Shown here: positions 9,401 through 15,948 of the stretch, piece after piece
Layout: the number at the start of each line of letters is the position of its first letter
How positions within the stretch are numbered: the stretch's first letter is position 1
Origin: Desulfobacterium sp.
GTDB taxonomy: Bacteria > Desulfobacterota > Desulfobacteria > Desulfobacterales > Desulfobacteraceae
Reading direction: 5' to 3'
Assembly (NCBI GenBank): GCA_016342325.1
Contig: JAEINR010000019.1
Span: forward strand, 1-64,000
DNA: 64,000 bases
The notes under the pieces: generated by a model
Databases searched by the model: none
What the model saw: only the letters and a program-made list of their open reading frames with translations
What the model was told of the DNA's origin: nothing
Made by a program: the position numbers and the translations under genes

Positions 9401-9601
9401 TCATATACCGAACCCGAACCCGAACCCGAACCCGATCCCGATCCCGATCCCGATCCAGGATCCGGTGACAGCGGCGGGGGCGGCGGATGTTTCATCGGAA
9501 CAACAATGGCCGGCAGTTTTGGTCTTGGTAAGATTTTTTCCCTTGTTCTTGCCGCTCTGTCTGGATCCGTATTCATTTGCGCCGCCAGGCGACAGGGATG
9601 A
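3341..9601 (+). CDS. Giant exported mosaic repeat protein (Fn3-like, CARDB, InlB-type repeats, C-terminal CFI-type anchor)
   Basis: About 2,086 residues. ATG 3341 has GGAG 12 bases upstream and leads into a signal peptide (hydrophobic CFWIIMFTGCGLFGLS, cleavage after AHA). TTG 3302 and ATG 3323 are in-frame alternatives. In order: a half cadherin domain completing the previous gene; one Fn3-like unit; four near-identical ~99-residue units (about residues 205-600, core HGVCWST and YHYRAYATN); two CARDB-like units (~600-900); another HGVCWST unit; InlB-B-like repeats (GYDFAGWDNDF, NYLFVNWSDGS; ~1010-1145); a further unit; Ig/Fn3 and IPT/TIG-like domains (~1245-1850). It ends with alternating EP/DP, GGGGGCFIG, a hydrophobic helix and an Arg-rich tail. 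Probably a surface adhesin anchored or processed at the GGGGGC motif. Confidence 0.85.
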   Translation: MISKSWLSKAPLICKSVCFWIIMFTGCGLFGLSPVTTAHAAHTYTLVSGTGGGDNAQFTIAGDQLKTAATFDADVKSSYSIRVKVDDGNGGTFEKAFTISINDLPAPTATTNAAGSIGTGGATLNGTVNAQNHTTTVTFEYGPDTGYGTSVTADQSPAAGGGNTLVSKAITGLSANTVYHYRVKGVSAGGTTHGADQTFTTLQPATVTTQAATVIGTTTATGNGNITGLGIPNPTEHGVCWSTTANPTTGDSKTTEGAAGSTGAFTSNMTGLSAGTLYHYRAYATNTVGNSYGADVTFTTDPEAPTVTTQAATSLTGSTATGNGNITDLGAPNPTQHGVCWSTSANPTIGDSLTTEGVAGSTGAFTSTMAGLASNTLYHYRAYATNTAGTVYGGGQTFTTLQTPMVTTQAATVVATTTATGNGNITDLGSPNPTEHGVCWSTTANPTTGDSKTTEGAVGSTGAFTSSMTGLSAGTLYHVRAYATNTGGTSYGADITFTTDPVAPTVTTQAATSVDTTTATGNGNLTDLGAPAPTEHGVCWSTSANPTITDSNTTKGVAGATGAFTSEMTGLTPETTYHYRAYATNTAGTVYGADQTFTTLAVDLTVTNSNDASGSIVLGNNWTWTVSIRNSGSGGALFTDGQVILTDQLPDSDINYGVTSLSNVTSITNQGNINAVIVGNVLTVKASGGPVSMGGPNGRFDVNFTATPTGGTSFSNPRSGGTCTVDPGNLIIETNEGNNTPTTNTVTVLAPDLSVVKSNNKSGSIELGEDWTWRLSLKNTGNSDAVFTNGQILLTDDLPNADINYGAPSLINVTNITNSGNINLSVASNILTISASGGSVTLGAATGGFDVELTATPTVEGSFVNPRAGGICTMDPNTLILERDETNNTATDTVIVASLPTVTTHAGTAVTETTATGNGEITSLGSPNPTNHGVCWSTTANPTISDNKKDNGAGTTTGTFTAAMTGLSGGTTYHVRAFATNLAGTSYGADMTFTTSAPPSPPPPPEPEPNYTVTFALSGKGVHTGGGALVQSVPRGASANAPAVQANTGYDFAGWDNDFTNVQSSITVTAQYDSTAHTLTYSAGTGGTITGTTAQTVNPGASGAAVTATPGENYLFVNWSDGSTENPRTDTDVRSDISVTAHFEIKSVTLPVVTTTPASQVSNVSAVSGGDITDDGGDSITSRGVCWSTSANPTVSDSKTGNGAGTGAFSADITGLEPGITYHVRAYAVNSAGIGYGNAVSFTTLTSLTAPFATLSDLPNTTTNAIFYRIIIGGIGVDTYSFSLDNGAWSQETSVNQPLTFDLAVDGRHTLYVTGKNRDGIWQTQADATVFEWILDTTPPRAEVFNAPSGTVGTTSIDVTVGGADVTAYRYRLDKAEWSSIYPVSASVSVPALGEGGHTLEAIGADAVGNWQEEADATSVAWIVSLGVPTVALTGLPGTITDQTSVNITVGMAEGSPNVEAYYCSMDGGVTWDYGNSTEPIALTGLAEGKQTLFVNGFGNNAWQDGADGMTIENATFYQWRVDLTPADPAVLDLAKGDPASSTVRLSWRWSSDDDQETVQKYLVWYSDGMITQENLENATSVFCGIMPGSANVGERFTIDQLASGQKYYFAVKSVDAAGNVSALSNVAEHTTASLLPKITSIALVAGGNAGDNSVAREISITGANFLESADCNMARFENSASVFDVSCNDGTRTRISANMPEGAPTGTYGLRVINKNGISQLFENAYTVNRAATPVPEVTNLSPMVVSKGLSYQITITGSHFADEISGVRLVGVGGSLLQLYDTVRVDSSTIKSMIDVPTDFVEGQYSVQVINSDGGRNTVSAVKLDVCEVINLSLETATINTTAVVTTDDGVIPVTTTLTTDDRDEVAVVSRYVARIEAVFDSGTVLEEEEGDSAGWMDYDGLLSPPRQIPLTREVSDALGENSVLFTMGADQYLRLKYGKTMFVKIEVTMPDSEPVPTIYYVAPGGSITIAGVNGNRDGVAYPPGGTVLATRHDVPEPGMTTYTIGLVLDHMSTYVAGSYTEPEPEPEPDPDPDPDPGSGDSGGGGGCFIGTTMAGSFGLGKIFSLVLAALSGSVFICAARRQG
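3956..5145 (+). repeat. Four tandem ~297-300-bp coding repeats
   Basis: Units begin at about 3959, 4259, 4556 and 4856, each with a close variant of GTAACCACCCAGGCAGCCAC. Each encodes a ~99-residue Fn3-like module containing HGVCWST and AYATNT. Similarity at DNA level is high enough to permit unequal recombination. More diverged copies occur at about 6041-6336 and 6781-7076, after intervening CARDB and InlB-type modules. Confidence 0.85.
5147..6032 (+). repeat. Two tandem ~445-bp CARDB-like coding repeats
   Basis: The first copy (about 5147-5593) and the second (about 5594-6032) encode parallel sequences: DLTVTNSNDASGSIVLGNNW and DLSVVKSNNKSGSIELGEDW, each followed by a matching TWxxSxxNxG segment and a GxDVxxTATP segment. 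They form an intragenic duplication inside the giant exported protein and interrupt the run of HGVCWST modules. Confidence 0.75.
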
Positions 9602-9606
9602 ACTGA

Positions 9607-9633
9607 ACCTGTCAAACCACTTGTTTGACAGGT
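9607..9633. terminator. Hairpin after the giant repeat gene
   Basis: An 11-bp perfect inverted repeat (ACCTGTCAAAC / GTTTGACAGGT) with a 5-base loop begins six bases after the stop codon. It lacks a strong T run, so it may act with the next hairpin. Confidence 0.45.
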
Positions 9634-9662
9634 CCTATTGTTCCATGACTTAAGGGAGTTGA

Positions 9663-9697
9663 AAAGCCCGGCAGGCGCACTTGGCCTGCCGGGCTTT
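9663..9697. terminator. Bidirectional intrinsic terminator between the convergent repeat gene and recQ
   Basis: A 14-bp perfect stem (AAAGCCCGGCAGGC / GCCTGCCGGGCTTT) with a 7-base loop. A/T tails on both sides suit termination from either direction. It lies midway between the stop of the giant gene (9601) and the stop of recQ (9740). Confidence 0.8.
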
Positions 9698-9739
9698 ACT
9701 CTTTCTGCCTGGTGGTTTTTCCCTGAAGTGTCCCAGGTG

Positions 9740-11692
9740 TCAGCCTTGCCCGGTTAGATGGGCCTGGATCCACTCCTTGACCTCCTGGAACGGATAGCGT
9801 CCCAGGGCGCCGAAGCCGGGGCTTGCTCTGACCTTCAGCCGGGTTAACACCGGCGTATGGATGCCGCAGAGAAATTTTGCCAGGTTCAATACAGATGCCA
9901 GGTCCGGGCCCGCATTCATGAAGTCTTGGGTGAGTGTGGTGAAATTCATGGAAGAGAGGGGGGCTAACGGGGTCGAGTGACGGATTAGGGCCTGGCCGTT
10001 TTCACAGAAGGAGCAGTGGTTGCAGGAGGGCTGATCCAGGGTTTCGCCAAAGTAGAGGGCCAGCCGGGTCGACAGGCAGGCGTCGTTTTCAAAGAATTGG
10101 ATCATGCTTTTTATTCTTTGGATCTCATGGGCCTCCTTGGTCTGGAAGAGATGGAACAACCGGCGGGAAAGTTCGTTCGTATCAAATGCCTTGCTCTTTA
10201 TTTCATACAGCTCCACGGACTTCTGGGATTTGAGCCGGATCCAGCCATTTTCATCAAAGAACTCAAGGGCCGTAATGATGCGTTTACGGTCCGTTGAATA
10301 GGAACTGAGTATCCCATCCAGGTCGACCATGGTCCACACCTTTTTTGTCTGGCAGTGGTCAAATATGGTCCTGACAAACCCTTGTCTCTCCTCCTGGAAG
10401 GTGTGGATGATTTCTTCGGGCGACCGTATGAACTTAAACGCGTACTCTTTGTAATAGGTGAATTTCGGGGCGATGATCCCTTGGATTTCAAGATAAACCA
10501 GCAAGGTTTTCAGGGGCAGCACCCGGATGTTGAGCTCGTTGGCCAGGGTGAGAACGGAAATTTCCCAATTGTCATCTTCAGTGGCCTTGATCAGCCCGAG
10601 GATGGCATCAATGGATCCTTGGTCCGGGGTGTCGCCGTAGATGAAATTCTCCAGCACATGGATGGCGTCCCGGTTTGCCAGGACCTCGCAAAAGGCGTCG
10701 TTCCCGTCCCTTCCCGCCCGGCCGATCTCCTGGCTGTAGTTCTCGATGGTCTTTGGCAGGTCATAGTGGATCACCCGTCTAATATCGCGCTTGTCAATGC
10801 CCATGCCAAAGGCGATGGTTGCGACCACACAGGTGAGATCACCCTGGAAAAAGCGGTTTTGAACCGCTTCTCTTTCCGGGTTTTTCATCCCTGCATGGTA
10901 GTGGGCTGCATGGATCCCCTGCTCCCTGAGAAAGGCCGCCACCTGCTGGGCTGTTTTTTGGAGGATCACATAGACAATGGTGGGGGCAAGGGGGTCCTGG
11001 TTGATCCGCCCGGCCAGGTGGTTTGCCTTTTCAGCTTGCTCCAGGGGGGTGATCTGAAGAAATAGGTTGCTTCGGTAAAACCCGGTCAGGGTGACATTGT
11101 TTCTGGGAATGTCGAGCTTTTCGCACATGTCGTCGATCACCGGGGGCGTTGCCGTGGCCGTGAGGACCAGGGTCTGGCCGACCCTGAACTGGCGCTGATA
11201 TGCCGGGAGCTTCAGGTAGTCGGGCCTGAAGTTATGGCCCCATTCCGAGATGCAGTGGGCCTCGTCGATCACTAATAGAGAGATATCGATTGACCCTAAA
11301 AAATAACGAAACCGCTCGTTCTTGAACCGCTCTACCGAGATCATAAGGATCTTGAGGTCTTTGTTTTTCGCCCTTGCCAAAATCCGGTTGTACTCGTCCC
11401 GGTCAAGGGTGGAATCGAGCCTTGCCGCCGGGATGTTGCAGGAGAGCAGAAAATCCACCTGATCCTTCATCAACGATAGCAGGGGCGAAACCACCAGGGT
11501 CAGGCCCGGCAGCACCATTGCCGGCAGCTGGTAGCAGAGGGACTTTCCCGCACCCGTAGGGAATATGGCTGCCGCGGATTCGCCCTTGCAGATGGTGTCG
11601 ATCACCGGGCGCTGTCCGTTTTTAAAGGTGGTAAAACCAAAATGTCTCTGCAATATTTTTTCCAAAATCGCTCCTTGTCGTATTTTTTTCAT
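9740..11692 (-). CDS. recQ: RecQ-family ATP-dependent DNA helicase
   Basis: A 650-residue 3'-5' superfamily 2 DNA helicase. Walker A FPTGAGKS is at residues 44-51, the DEAH box at 143-146 followed by CISEWGHNFRPDY (the RecQ aromatic-rich loop region), and motif VI QEIGRAGRDG in the second RecA-like domain. The C-terminal RQC-type zinc cluster is only partly visible as CNHCSFC near residues 558-564. The protein is longer than minimal RecQ and ends in a region without a clear HRDC signature. Expected to act in recombination and repair of blocked forks. It is followed by the terminator shared with the upstream adhesin gene and appears monocistronic. Confidence 0.9.
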   Translation of the reverse strand: MKKIRQGAILEKILQRHFGFTTFKNGQRPVIDTICKGESAAAIFPTGAGKSLCYQLPAMVLPGLTLVVSPLLSLMKDQVDFLLSCNIPAARLDSTLDRDEYNRILARAKNKDLKILMISVERFKNERFRYFLGSIDISLLVIDEAHCISEWGHNFRPDYLKLPAYQRQFRVGQTLVLTATATPPVIDDMCEKLDIPRNNVTLTGFYRSNLFLQITPLEQAEKANHLAGRINQDPLAPTIVYVILQKTAQQVAAFLREQGIHAAHYHAGMKNPEREAVQNRFFQGDLTCVVATIAFGMGIDKRDIRRVIHYDLPKTIENYSQEIGRAGRDGNDAFCEVLANRDAIHVLENFIYGDTPDQGSIDAILGLIKATEDDNWEISVLTLANELNIRVLPLKTLLVYLEIQGIIAPKFTYYKEYAFKFIRSPEEIIHTFQEERQGFVRTIFDHCQTKKVWTMVDLDGILSSYSTDRKRIITALEFFDENGWIRLKSQKSVELYEIKSKAFDTNELSRRLFHLFQTKEAHEIQRIKSMIQFFENDACLSTRLALYFGETLDQPSCNHCSFCENGQALIRHSTPLAPLSSMNFTTLTQDFMNAGPDLASVLNLAKFLCGIHTPVLTRLKVRASPGFGALGRYPFQEVKEWIQAHLTGQG

Positions 11693-11763
11693 TGAGTTTC
11701 AGACCCATTGAAAAATATCACAACCCAAGGGACTGGTCTACATCCTTTGAATTCCGGACAGAA

Positions 11764-11791
11764 TTCCGGGGATACCTTACTTAACAGGGAC
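11764..11791 (+). repeat. Possible remnant of an IS200/RAYT-type element end
   Basis: GAATTCCGGGGATACCTTAC followed by TTAA resembles the motif that often flanks Y1 transposase (IS200-like/RAYT) genes in environmental proteobacteria. A partial second copy, GAATTCCGGACAGAATTCC, sits directly before it. No transposase gene is present. The match is from memory and was not searched. Confidence 0.25.
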
Positions 11792-11816
11792 GGAAAAATC
11801 GGTGAGTTACGCGAGG

Positions 11817-12050
11817 TTATTCGACCTCTTCCGGTGCAGACGACACCCACACGGACACCTCTATCCCGCTGATCCCGTCCATGGTGATGTCCACCATCAG
11901 GATGTCGAAGCGGTGCTTTTTCAGCACCCGAAGGCAGGTCTTGCCCCCCGGGGCCGTCCGCACGTGGCAGTTATCCCCTTCGAGCCAGCCGGAGATCGAT
12001 TCCCGGATGATGGGCTCGTCATCGATGATGGGGATCTTTGTCGTGTCCAT
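11817..12050 (-). CDS. Truncated response-regulator receiver domain (probable remnant)
   Basis: ATG at 12050 begins MDTTKIPIIDDEPIIRESIS, a receiver-domain N-terminus with the acidic pair DD at 9-10. A phosphoacceptor-like ILMVDITMDG follows near residues 54-63. The reading frame ends after only 77 residues, where a receiver needs ~120, with a non-family tail (SVWVSSAPEEVE), so helices 4-5 and strands 4-5 are missing. The usual proline of the MP-xMDG loop is also absent. No histidine kinase or output domain is adjacent. It is most likely a degraded response-regulator gene, in keeping with the possible mobile-element scar just downstream. Confidence 0.45.
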   Translation of the reverse strand: MDTTKIPIIDDEPIIRESISGWLEGDNCHVRTAPGGKTCLRVLKKHRFDILMVDITMDGISGIEVSVWVSSAPEEVE

Positions 12051-12224
12051 GGACGGTTGTTCCCTGGGTTTACCTTTCAATAAAGCGAACTCGCCATTGC
12101 CCGTTGTAAAGACCGGCCGGTCTGTTCTGTCTGAAAAATATTGTCTTAGGTCGCCTGTTTTGCTACCGTGGCCCTTTAACGGGGAGAAGGATGTGCAGCC
12201 AATAGAGGGAATGGGGGAATTTAC

Positions 12225-12827
12225 GTGGGCGGTTTTTACATAATTGACCATGGCAGAACCGTGTCCATGAAGATCAAGCGGTCCGAGTTTATCTGTGTGC
12301 TTGAGCCCGTCACCACGGTTGTTGATGCCAAGGCGTTTATCTCCGCTATATCAGCCCAACACCGCCAGGCCAACCACAACTGCTGGGCCTATCGGGTGGG
12401 GGAAACAGGAGAGATGAGCCATTGTTCGGACAATGGGGAGCCTTCGGGCACGGCAGGTCGCCCCATGATCAGCACCCTTGGGACAAACGGGCTTACCCAG
12501 GTGGCCGCTGTGGTCACCCGCTATTTCGGCGGGGTGAAGCTTGGGAAGCGGGGATTGATCGATGCCTATGCCGGAGCGGTCCAGGCGGGCGTCGACCTTG
12601 AACCCCTCACCCGGCTTGTCCGGCTGACACGTTTTGTGGTCGAAGTTCCCTACCCCTTTAACGACACCTTTCTCTACGCCGTGAAAGAACATGGCGCAAA
12701 GGTGGTTGATACCGTTTACACCGAGGTTGCCACCCACACCCTTGAGGTGGAGGAGGAACGTTTGGCTGCCACCGAAGTCATGCTCCAGGGATATGGGGCT
12801 GCCGGAAAGATTGTCCTGATCTCCTGA
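12225..12827 (+). CDS. yigZ: YigZ/IMPACT family protein
   Basis: This 200-residue protein belongs to the UPF0029 (YigZ/IMPACT) family. It shows KRSEFICVLEPV at the N-terminus, HNCWAYRVG, the signature DNGEPSGTAGRPM near residues 68-80, and TRYFGGVKLGKRGLIDAY near 97-114. The C-terminal half is the second ferredoxin-like domain. The family binds nucleic acids or ribosomes and is linked to translation control; its exact role is unknown. The GTG start at 12225 is preceded by GAGGGAATGGGGG. An internal ATG at 12267 (MKIKRSEF) is an alternative that fits family N-termini better. It stands alone between the receiver remnant and the rhodanese gene. Confidence 0.85.
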   Translation: MGGFYIIDHGRTVSMKIKRSEFICVLEPVTTVVDAKAFISAISAQHRQANHNCWAYRVGETGEMSHCSDNGEPSGTAGRPMISTLGTNGLTQVAAVVTRYFGGVKLGKRGLIDAYAGAVQAGVDLEPLTRLVRLTRFVVEVPYPFNDTFLYAVKEHGAKVVDTVYTEVATHTLEVEEERLAATEVMLQGYGAAGKIVLIS

Positions 12828-12861
12828 GGTTTTAGCGTGTACACAAAAAAAGGAGGTAACC

Positions 12862-13413
12862 ATGAAAAAAAGATTAATGGTACTGCTGTTCGCTCAATTC
12901 CTGGTATTCAGCTTCTCCCTGGCTTGTTTCGCGGATTCAACCCTTCCCCGGAAAAAGCAGACCGTGCTTGGAAAATACGTGACGGCCGGCCAAGCCTATG
13001 AAAAATACACCCGGGATCCGGCCAAGGTTAAGATCCTCGATGTCAGGACCATTGGAGAGTATGTGTTCGTGGGCCATCCCCCCATGGCGGTCAACATTCC
13101 CCTCTTGTTCCTGAAGCCCGGCATAACGTTGATGAACAGACCCGTGATGTCCGTCAATGAAAACTTTGTGGGTCAGGTGATGAAACGGTTTCAAAAAACC
13201 GATACCATCCTTGTCATATGCCGGTCCGGCGGCAGGAGCGCCGCTGCTGTCAATAAACTTGCCAAAGCCGGATTCACGGATGCCTACTCCATCACCGACG
13301 GATTTGAGGGAGACAAGGACAAGACCGGCCAAAGAACCGTGAACGGATGGAAGAATTCCGGGGCTCCCTGGACCGGCAAGCTTGATTCGGCCCGGGTCTA
13401 TAAAGGGCTGTAG
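12862..13413 (+). CDS. Secreted rhodanese-like sulfurtransferase
   Basis: 183 residues with a clear signal peptide (KKR, then a hydrophobic run to ACFADS, residues 1-26), so it acts in the periplasm or as a lipoprotein-like exported enzyme. The rhodanese domain spans ~38-170, with KILDVRTIGEY near 57-67 and the active-site loop CRSGGRS at 120-126 (nucleophile Cys120). The single-domain form may carry persulfide sulfur. An insertion around NIPLLFLKPGITLMN is typical of exported rhodaneses. AGGAGGT at 12850-12856 places the start well. Such proteins are common in sulfur-metabolising anaerobes; the sulfur donor here is unknown. Confidence 0.85.
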   Translation: MKKRLMVLLFAQFLVFSFSLACFADSTLPRKKQTVLGKYVTAGQAYEKYTRDPAKVKILDVRTIGEYVFVGHPPMAVNIPLLFLKPGITLMNRPVMSVNENFVGQVMKRFQKTDTILVICRSGGRSAAAVNKLAKAGFTDAYSITDGFEGDKDKTGQRTVNGWKNSGAPWTGKLDSARVYKGL

Positions 13414-13510
13414 CTTCTTAGTTCTGACGTTCGTGTTATTTGGGCAAGGGAATCAGAACATATTTTGGGTGCGGCGTGTCCATGTCAGGACCCCCCATTC
13501 CGTTTTTTTG

Positions 13511-13559
13511 TTGACAGTCTTCCCATGGAGGGGTATTTGACTTATTGGCATATGCCAAT
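13511..13559 (+). promoter_or_regulatory. Promoter and palindromic operator upstream of the FMN-binding gene
   Basis: A perfect -35 hexamer TTGACA at 13511-13516 is spaced 17 bases from a weak -10 (TATTTG, 13534-13539). A perfect 16-base palindrome, ATTGGCATATGCCAAT, lies at 13544-13559, where transcription would start, 29 bases before the ATG at 13589. The arrangement suggests a dimeric repressor. The regulator is not identifiable here. Confidence 0.45.
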
Positions 13560-13588
13560 TTGAATCAACGATTACACCAGGAGGAAGA

Positions 13589-13966
13589 ATGTCAGCATTA
13601 CCGGAACTTGTAGCCAAGGCATGGGAAGACCGCCAGGGTCCCATTATCCTTACCACCGTTGGCCAGGACGGGGTCCCCAATTCGATCTATGCGTCCTGTG
13701 TCAGCCTTTACGGCAACGACACCGTGGTGGTTGCAGATAATTATTTTGACAAGACAAAAAAGAACATCCTTGCCGGCAGCAAAGGCACCCTTCTCTTTAT
13801 CACCAAGGAGAACAAGTCCTTTCAACTCAAGGGGTCGTTTGACTATCTGACCCGTGGCGAGGTCTATGATGACATGAAAACCTGGAATCCTTCCAAGCAT
13901 CCGGGCCATGCCGCCGCAGCATTGAGAATCGAAGCCGCCTATTCCGGAGCAGAGAAGTTGTCCTAG
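13589..13966 (+). CDS. Pyridoxamine 5'-phosphate oxidase-like FMN-binding protein
   Basis: A 125-residue single-domain split-barrel flavoprotein. The N-terminus MSALPELVAKAWEDRQGPIILTTV and the following GVPNSIYASCVSLYGNDTVVVADNYFDKT match the small PNPOx-like family, with KTKKNILAG contributing to the flavin-phosphate site. It probably binds FMN or a related cofactor in the cytoplasm and handles small redox substrates; the substrate is unknown. AGGAGGAAG precedes the ATG. A TTGACA promoter and a 16-base palindrome lie directly upstream, so the gene is probably under its own repressor. Confidence 0.8.
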   Translation: MSALPELVAKAWEDRQGPIILTTVGQDGVPNSIYASCVSLYGNDTVVVADNYFDKTKKNILAGSKGTLLFITKENKSFQLKGSFDYLTRGEVYDDMKTWNPSKHPGHAAAALRIEAAYSGAEKLS

Positions 13967-14036
13967 ACAGTTACTGGAACGGAACGCGACCCAAGGTTGA
14001 GCCGCGTTTCGTCAGACTCTTTTTGCGAGGTTCCCC

Positions 14037-15026
14037 ATGTCATTTAGAATATCGCCCTTGTGGTGGCCGGGGCTTGTCCTGGCTTCCCCTGTTATCGCCC
14101 CCTGGTTATTGATTAAAAACAGCCGCTACCGGGAAAATCTTGCCAAGGCGGCCGGCTTGAACCAGCAGCGGATCAAGGCTGCCGAGCCCCTTGACCTGCC
14201 GGAGCTCGATTTTCTGGAGATCACGGTGCTGGTGGAGTGGAGGGCCGAACCCGGATTTATGGGAGATGCCGGGGTCTCCTATCTCTTTAAAACCAACCTT
14301 GGCACCATGCTCTTTGATGTTGGTTTTGGCCCCTCCCGTCCCTCCTTCAGCCATAATGCCGAAAAACTCGGGTTCCATCTGAACCAGGTCGATGCCCTGG
14401 CCATTTCCCATTTCCACTGCGACCACATGGGAGGGATTGCAGCCCAGCGGTCCCGGCGGGTCTCCCTGCCCGACGGGCTCATGCCCTTGGCGCCCAAACC
14501 CTGCTTTCTGCCGGACCATGGCCATGCCCCGGGATTTGAGGCCGAGGTCGTCACCGCGCCCAGGATGCTTGCCGCCGGCATCGGCACCACCGGCCCCCTG
14601 GCAAGGAGCCTTTTCGTGATGGGCTACACCGAGGAGCAGTCCCTGGTGGCAAGGATTCGCAACAAGGGCCTGGTGGTCTTCACCGGCTGCGGTCATCCCA
14701 CCATCGAGGTGATCCTGTCCATGGCCGCCCGTTTGTGCGACGATCCCCTCCATTGTGTTGGGGGCGGCCTTCATTTCCCTGTTTCCGACGGCAGGGGTAA
14801 CAGGGCCGGTATTCGGTTCCAGACCTTCATGGGCACGGGTAAGCCGCCCTGGCAGCGCATCGCAGACTCGGATCTCGACCGCACCATCGGTGCCATCAAC
14901 AGGGCCGCTCCCGCTAAGGTGTTTCTCTCGGGCCATGATTCCTGCGATCGCTCCCTTGCACGGATGGAAACAGAGCTTGACAGTGAAACCCGGGTGCTGA
15001 AAGCCGGCAAGACCTACCGGTTCTGA
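14037..15026 (+). CDS. MBL-fold metallo-hydrolase with N-terminal membrane segment
   Basis: 329 residues. The N-terminus has one hydrophobic segment (WWPGLVLASPVIAPWLLI, residues 9-26). The metallo-beta-lactamase core follows, with the zinc motif HFHCDH at 125-130, FTGCGHPTIEV near 220-230, a GGGLHFPV segment and the terminal SGHDSC. The TGCGHPT and GGLH motifs place it in the subfamily loosely named after dihydropterin/ribofuranosyl-aminobenzene phosphate synthases, most of whose members have unknown substrates. It lies 70 bases after the FMN-binding gene on the same strand and could be co-transcribed. No clear Shine-Dalgarno precedes the ATG (TTGCGAGGTTCCCC). Confidence 0.75.
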   Translation: MSFRISPLWWPGLVLASPVIAPWLLIKNSRYRENLAKAAGLNQQRIKAAEPLDLPELDFLEITVLVEWRAEPGFMGDAGVSYLFKTNLGTMLFDVGFGPSRPSFSHNAEKLGFHLNQVDALAISHFHCDHMGGIAAQRSRRVSLPDGLMPLAPKPCFLPDHGHAPGFEAEVVTAPRMLAAGIGTTGPLARSLFVMGYTEEQSLVARIRNKGLVVFTGCGHPTIEVILSMAARLCDDPLHCVGGGLHFPVSDGRGNRAGIRFQTFMGTGKPPWQRIADSDLDRTIGAINRAAPAKVFLSGHDSCDRSLARMETELDSETRVLKAGKTYRF

Positions 15027-15183
15027 GTGGGCATTCATCCCCCCGTCACCCGGGTCAGACCTATAAATCGCAGGTGTAGTACTAAGTAGTAAATGTCGTT
15101 GCATAACTATTGATAGTTTTGTATGTAACCTATCTGGTATGCCGGTGTTAACGTCGATTCTGTGATTTAGGGGGGGAGTTGTT

Positions 15184-15948
15184 ATGGGCCTGACCTTGGT
15201 TGCTGAAAATCCCTTTTTGATCCAGTGGATCATGGATGGCGAAGCCCCGGGGGATGCTGACAAGGTGTATGCGCTTCTCCAGGGGGTTACCTCCCATTTT
15301 CGCACCAACGGGGCCAACGTGGTCCTGTGGGACACCCAGAACTACTACGATATCCGCGATTCAAAACAGACCCTGAAAAAGCTTTCCGACCAGGATACCT
15401 GGTTTAAGGCGTTCAAGGAGAGCAAAGAGCGGGTATCGATCAATGTGCACATCAATGACAAGGTGTATGGATCCACCGCTTTCATCAACCGGCGAATTGA
15501 GAAAAAAGGACGATTTTTGGGGTTAACTTCGGTGTCTCTGGATCTTGAGGCCTTTGTCAAGAGCGTGACAGACACGGCCGTGGGTACCCGGGGCGAAACC
15601 TACATGGTGGACAAAGACGGCCTTGTGCAGATGCATCGAAACCCGGCCTGGCTCCAGACCCTGAACCTGGGGGACAAGCCCGGGTGGGCCGACCATGTCA
15701 AGGAGGTGCTCTCAACCGAGCAGGCTTCATTCACCATGACCGACGGGAACGGGGATGCCATCATCGTCATGACCCGGTATGTGCCGGCACTTGGATGGTA
15801 TCTTGTGGCTGAAGCCAATGAGGCCGAGTTGATCGAGACCGCCTCCAAAGCGCTTCTCGGGGACATGGGCGGGGCGCTGTTCGCCATCCTCCTGGCCAGC
15901 CTCCTGGCTCAACATCTTCATGGAAAAGCTCCAGGGAATTGTCTCTAA
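15184..15948 (+). CDS. Chemoreceptor sensor half (Cache domain), separated by a frameshift from its signalling half
   Basis: The frame starts at ATG 15184 after GGGGGGAG and encodes a double-Cache-like ligand domain ([13 protein letters not shown]; later [18 protein letters not shown] and [15 protein letters not shown]), followed by one transmembrane helix ([13 protein letters not shown]). An in-frame TGA at 15163-15165 shows there is no upstream extension, so the usual first transmembrane helix is missing. The frame then runs out at APGNCL. The true continuation is one base over at 15920, where the receptor signalling domain begins. A one-base insertion near 15900-15915 would explain the break. 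Treat 15184-16822 as one damaged gene unless a sequencing error is found. Confidence 0.7.
   Translation: MGLTLVAENPFLIQWIMDGEAPGDADKVYALLQGVTSHFRTNGANVVLWDTQNYYDIRDSKQTLKKLSDQDTWFKAFKESKERVSINVHINDKVYGSTAFINRRIEKKGRFLGLTSVSLDLEAFVKSVTDTAVGTRGETYMVDKDGLVQMHRNPAWLQTLNLGDKPGWADHVKEVLSTEQASFTMTDGNGDAIIVMTRYVPALGWYLVAEANEAELIETASKALLGDMGGALFAILLASLLAQHLHGKAPGNCL

Noticed and set aside
9400-9480. Gly-Ser repeat reading on the minus strand opposite the EP/DP tract
   Set aside because: It is only the complement of the coding EP/DP repeat and has no start or ribosome site.
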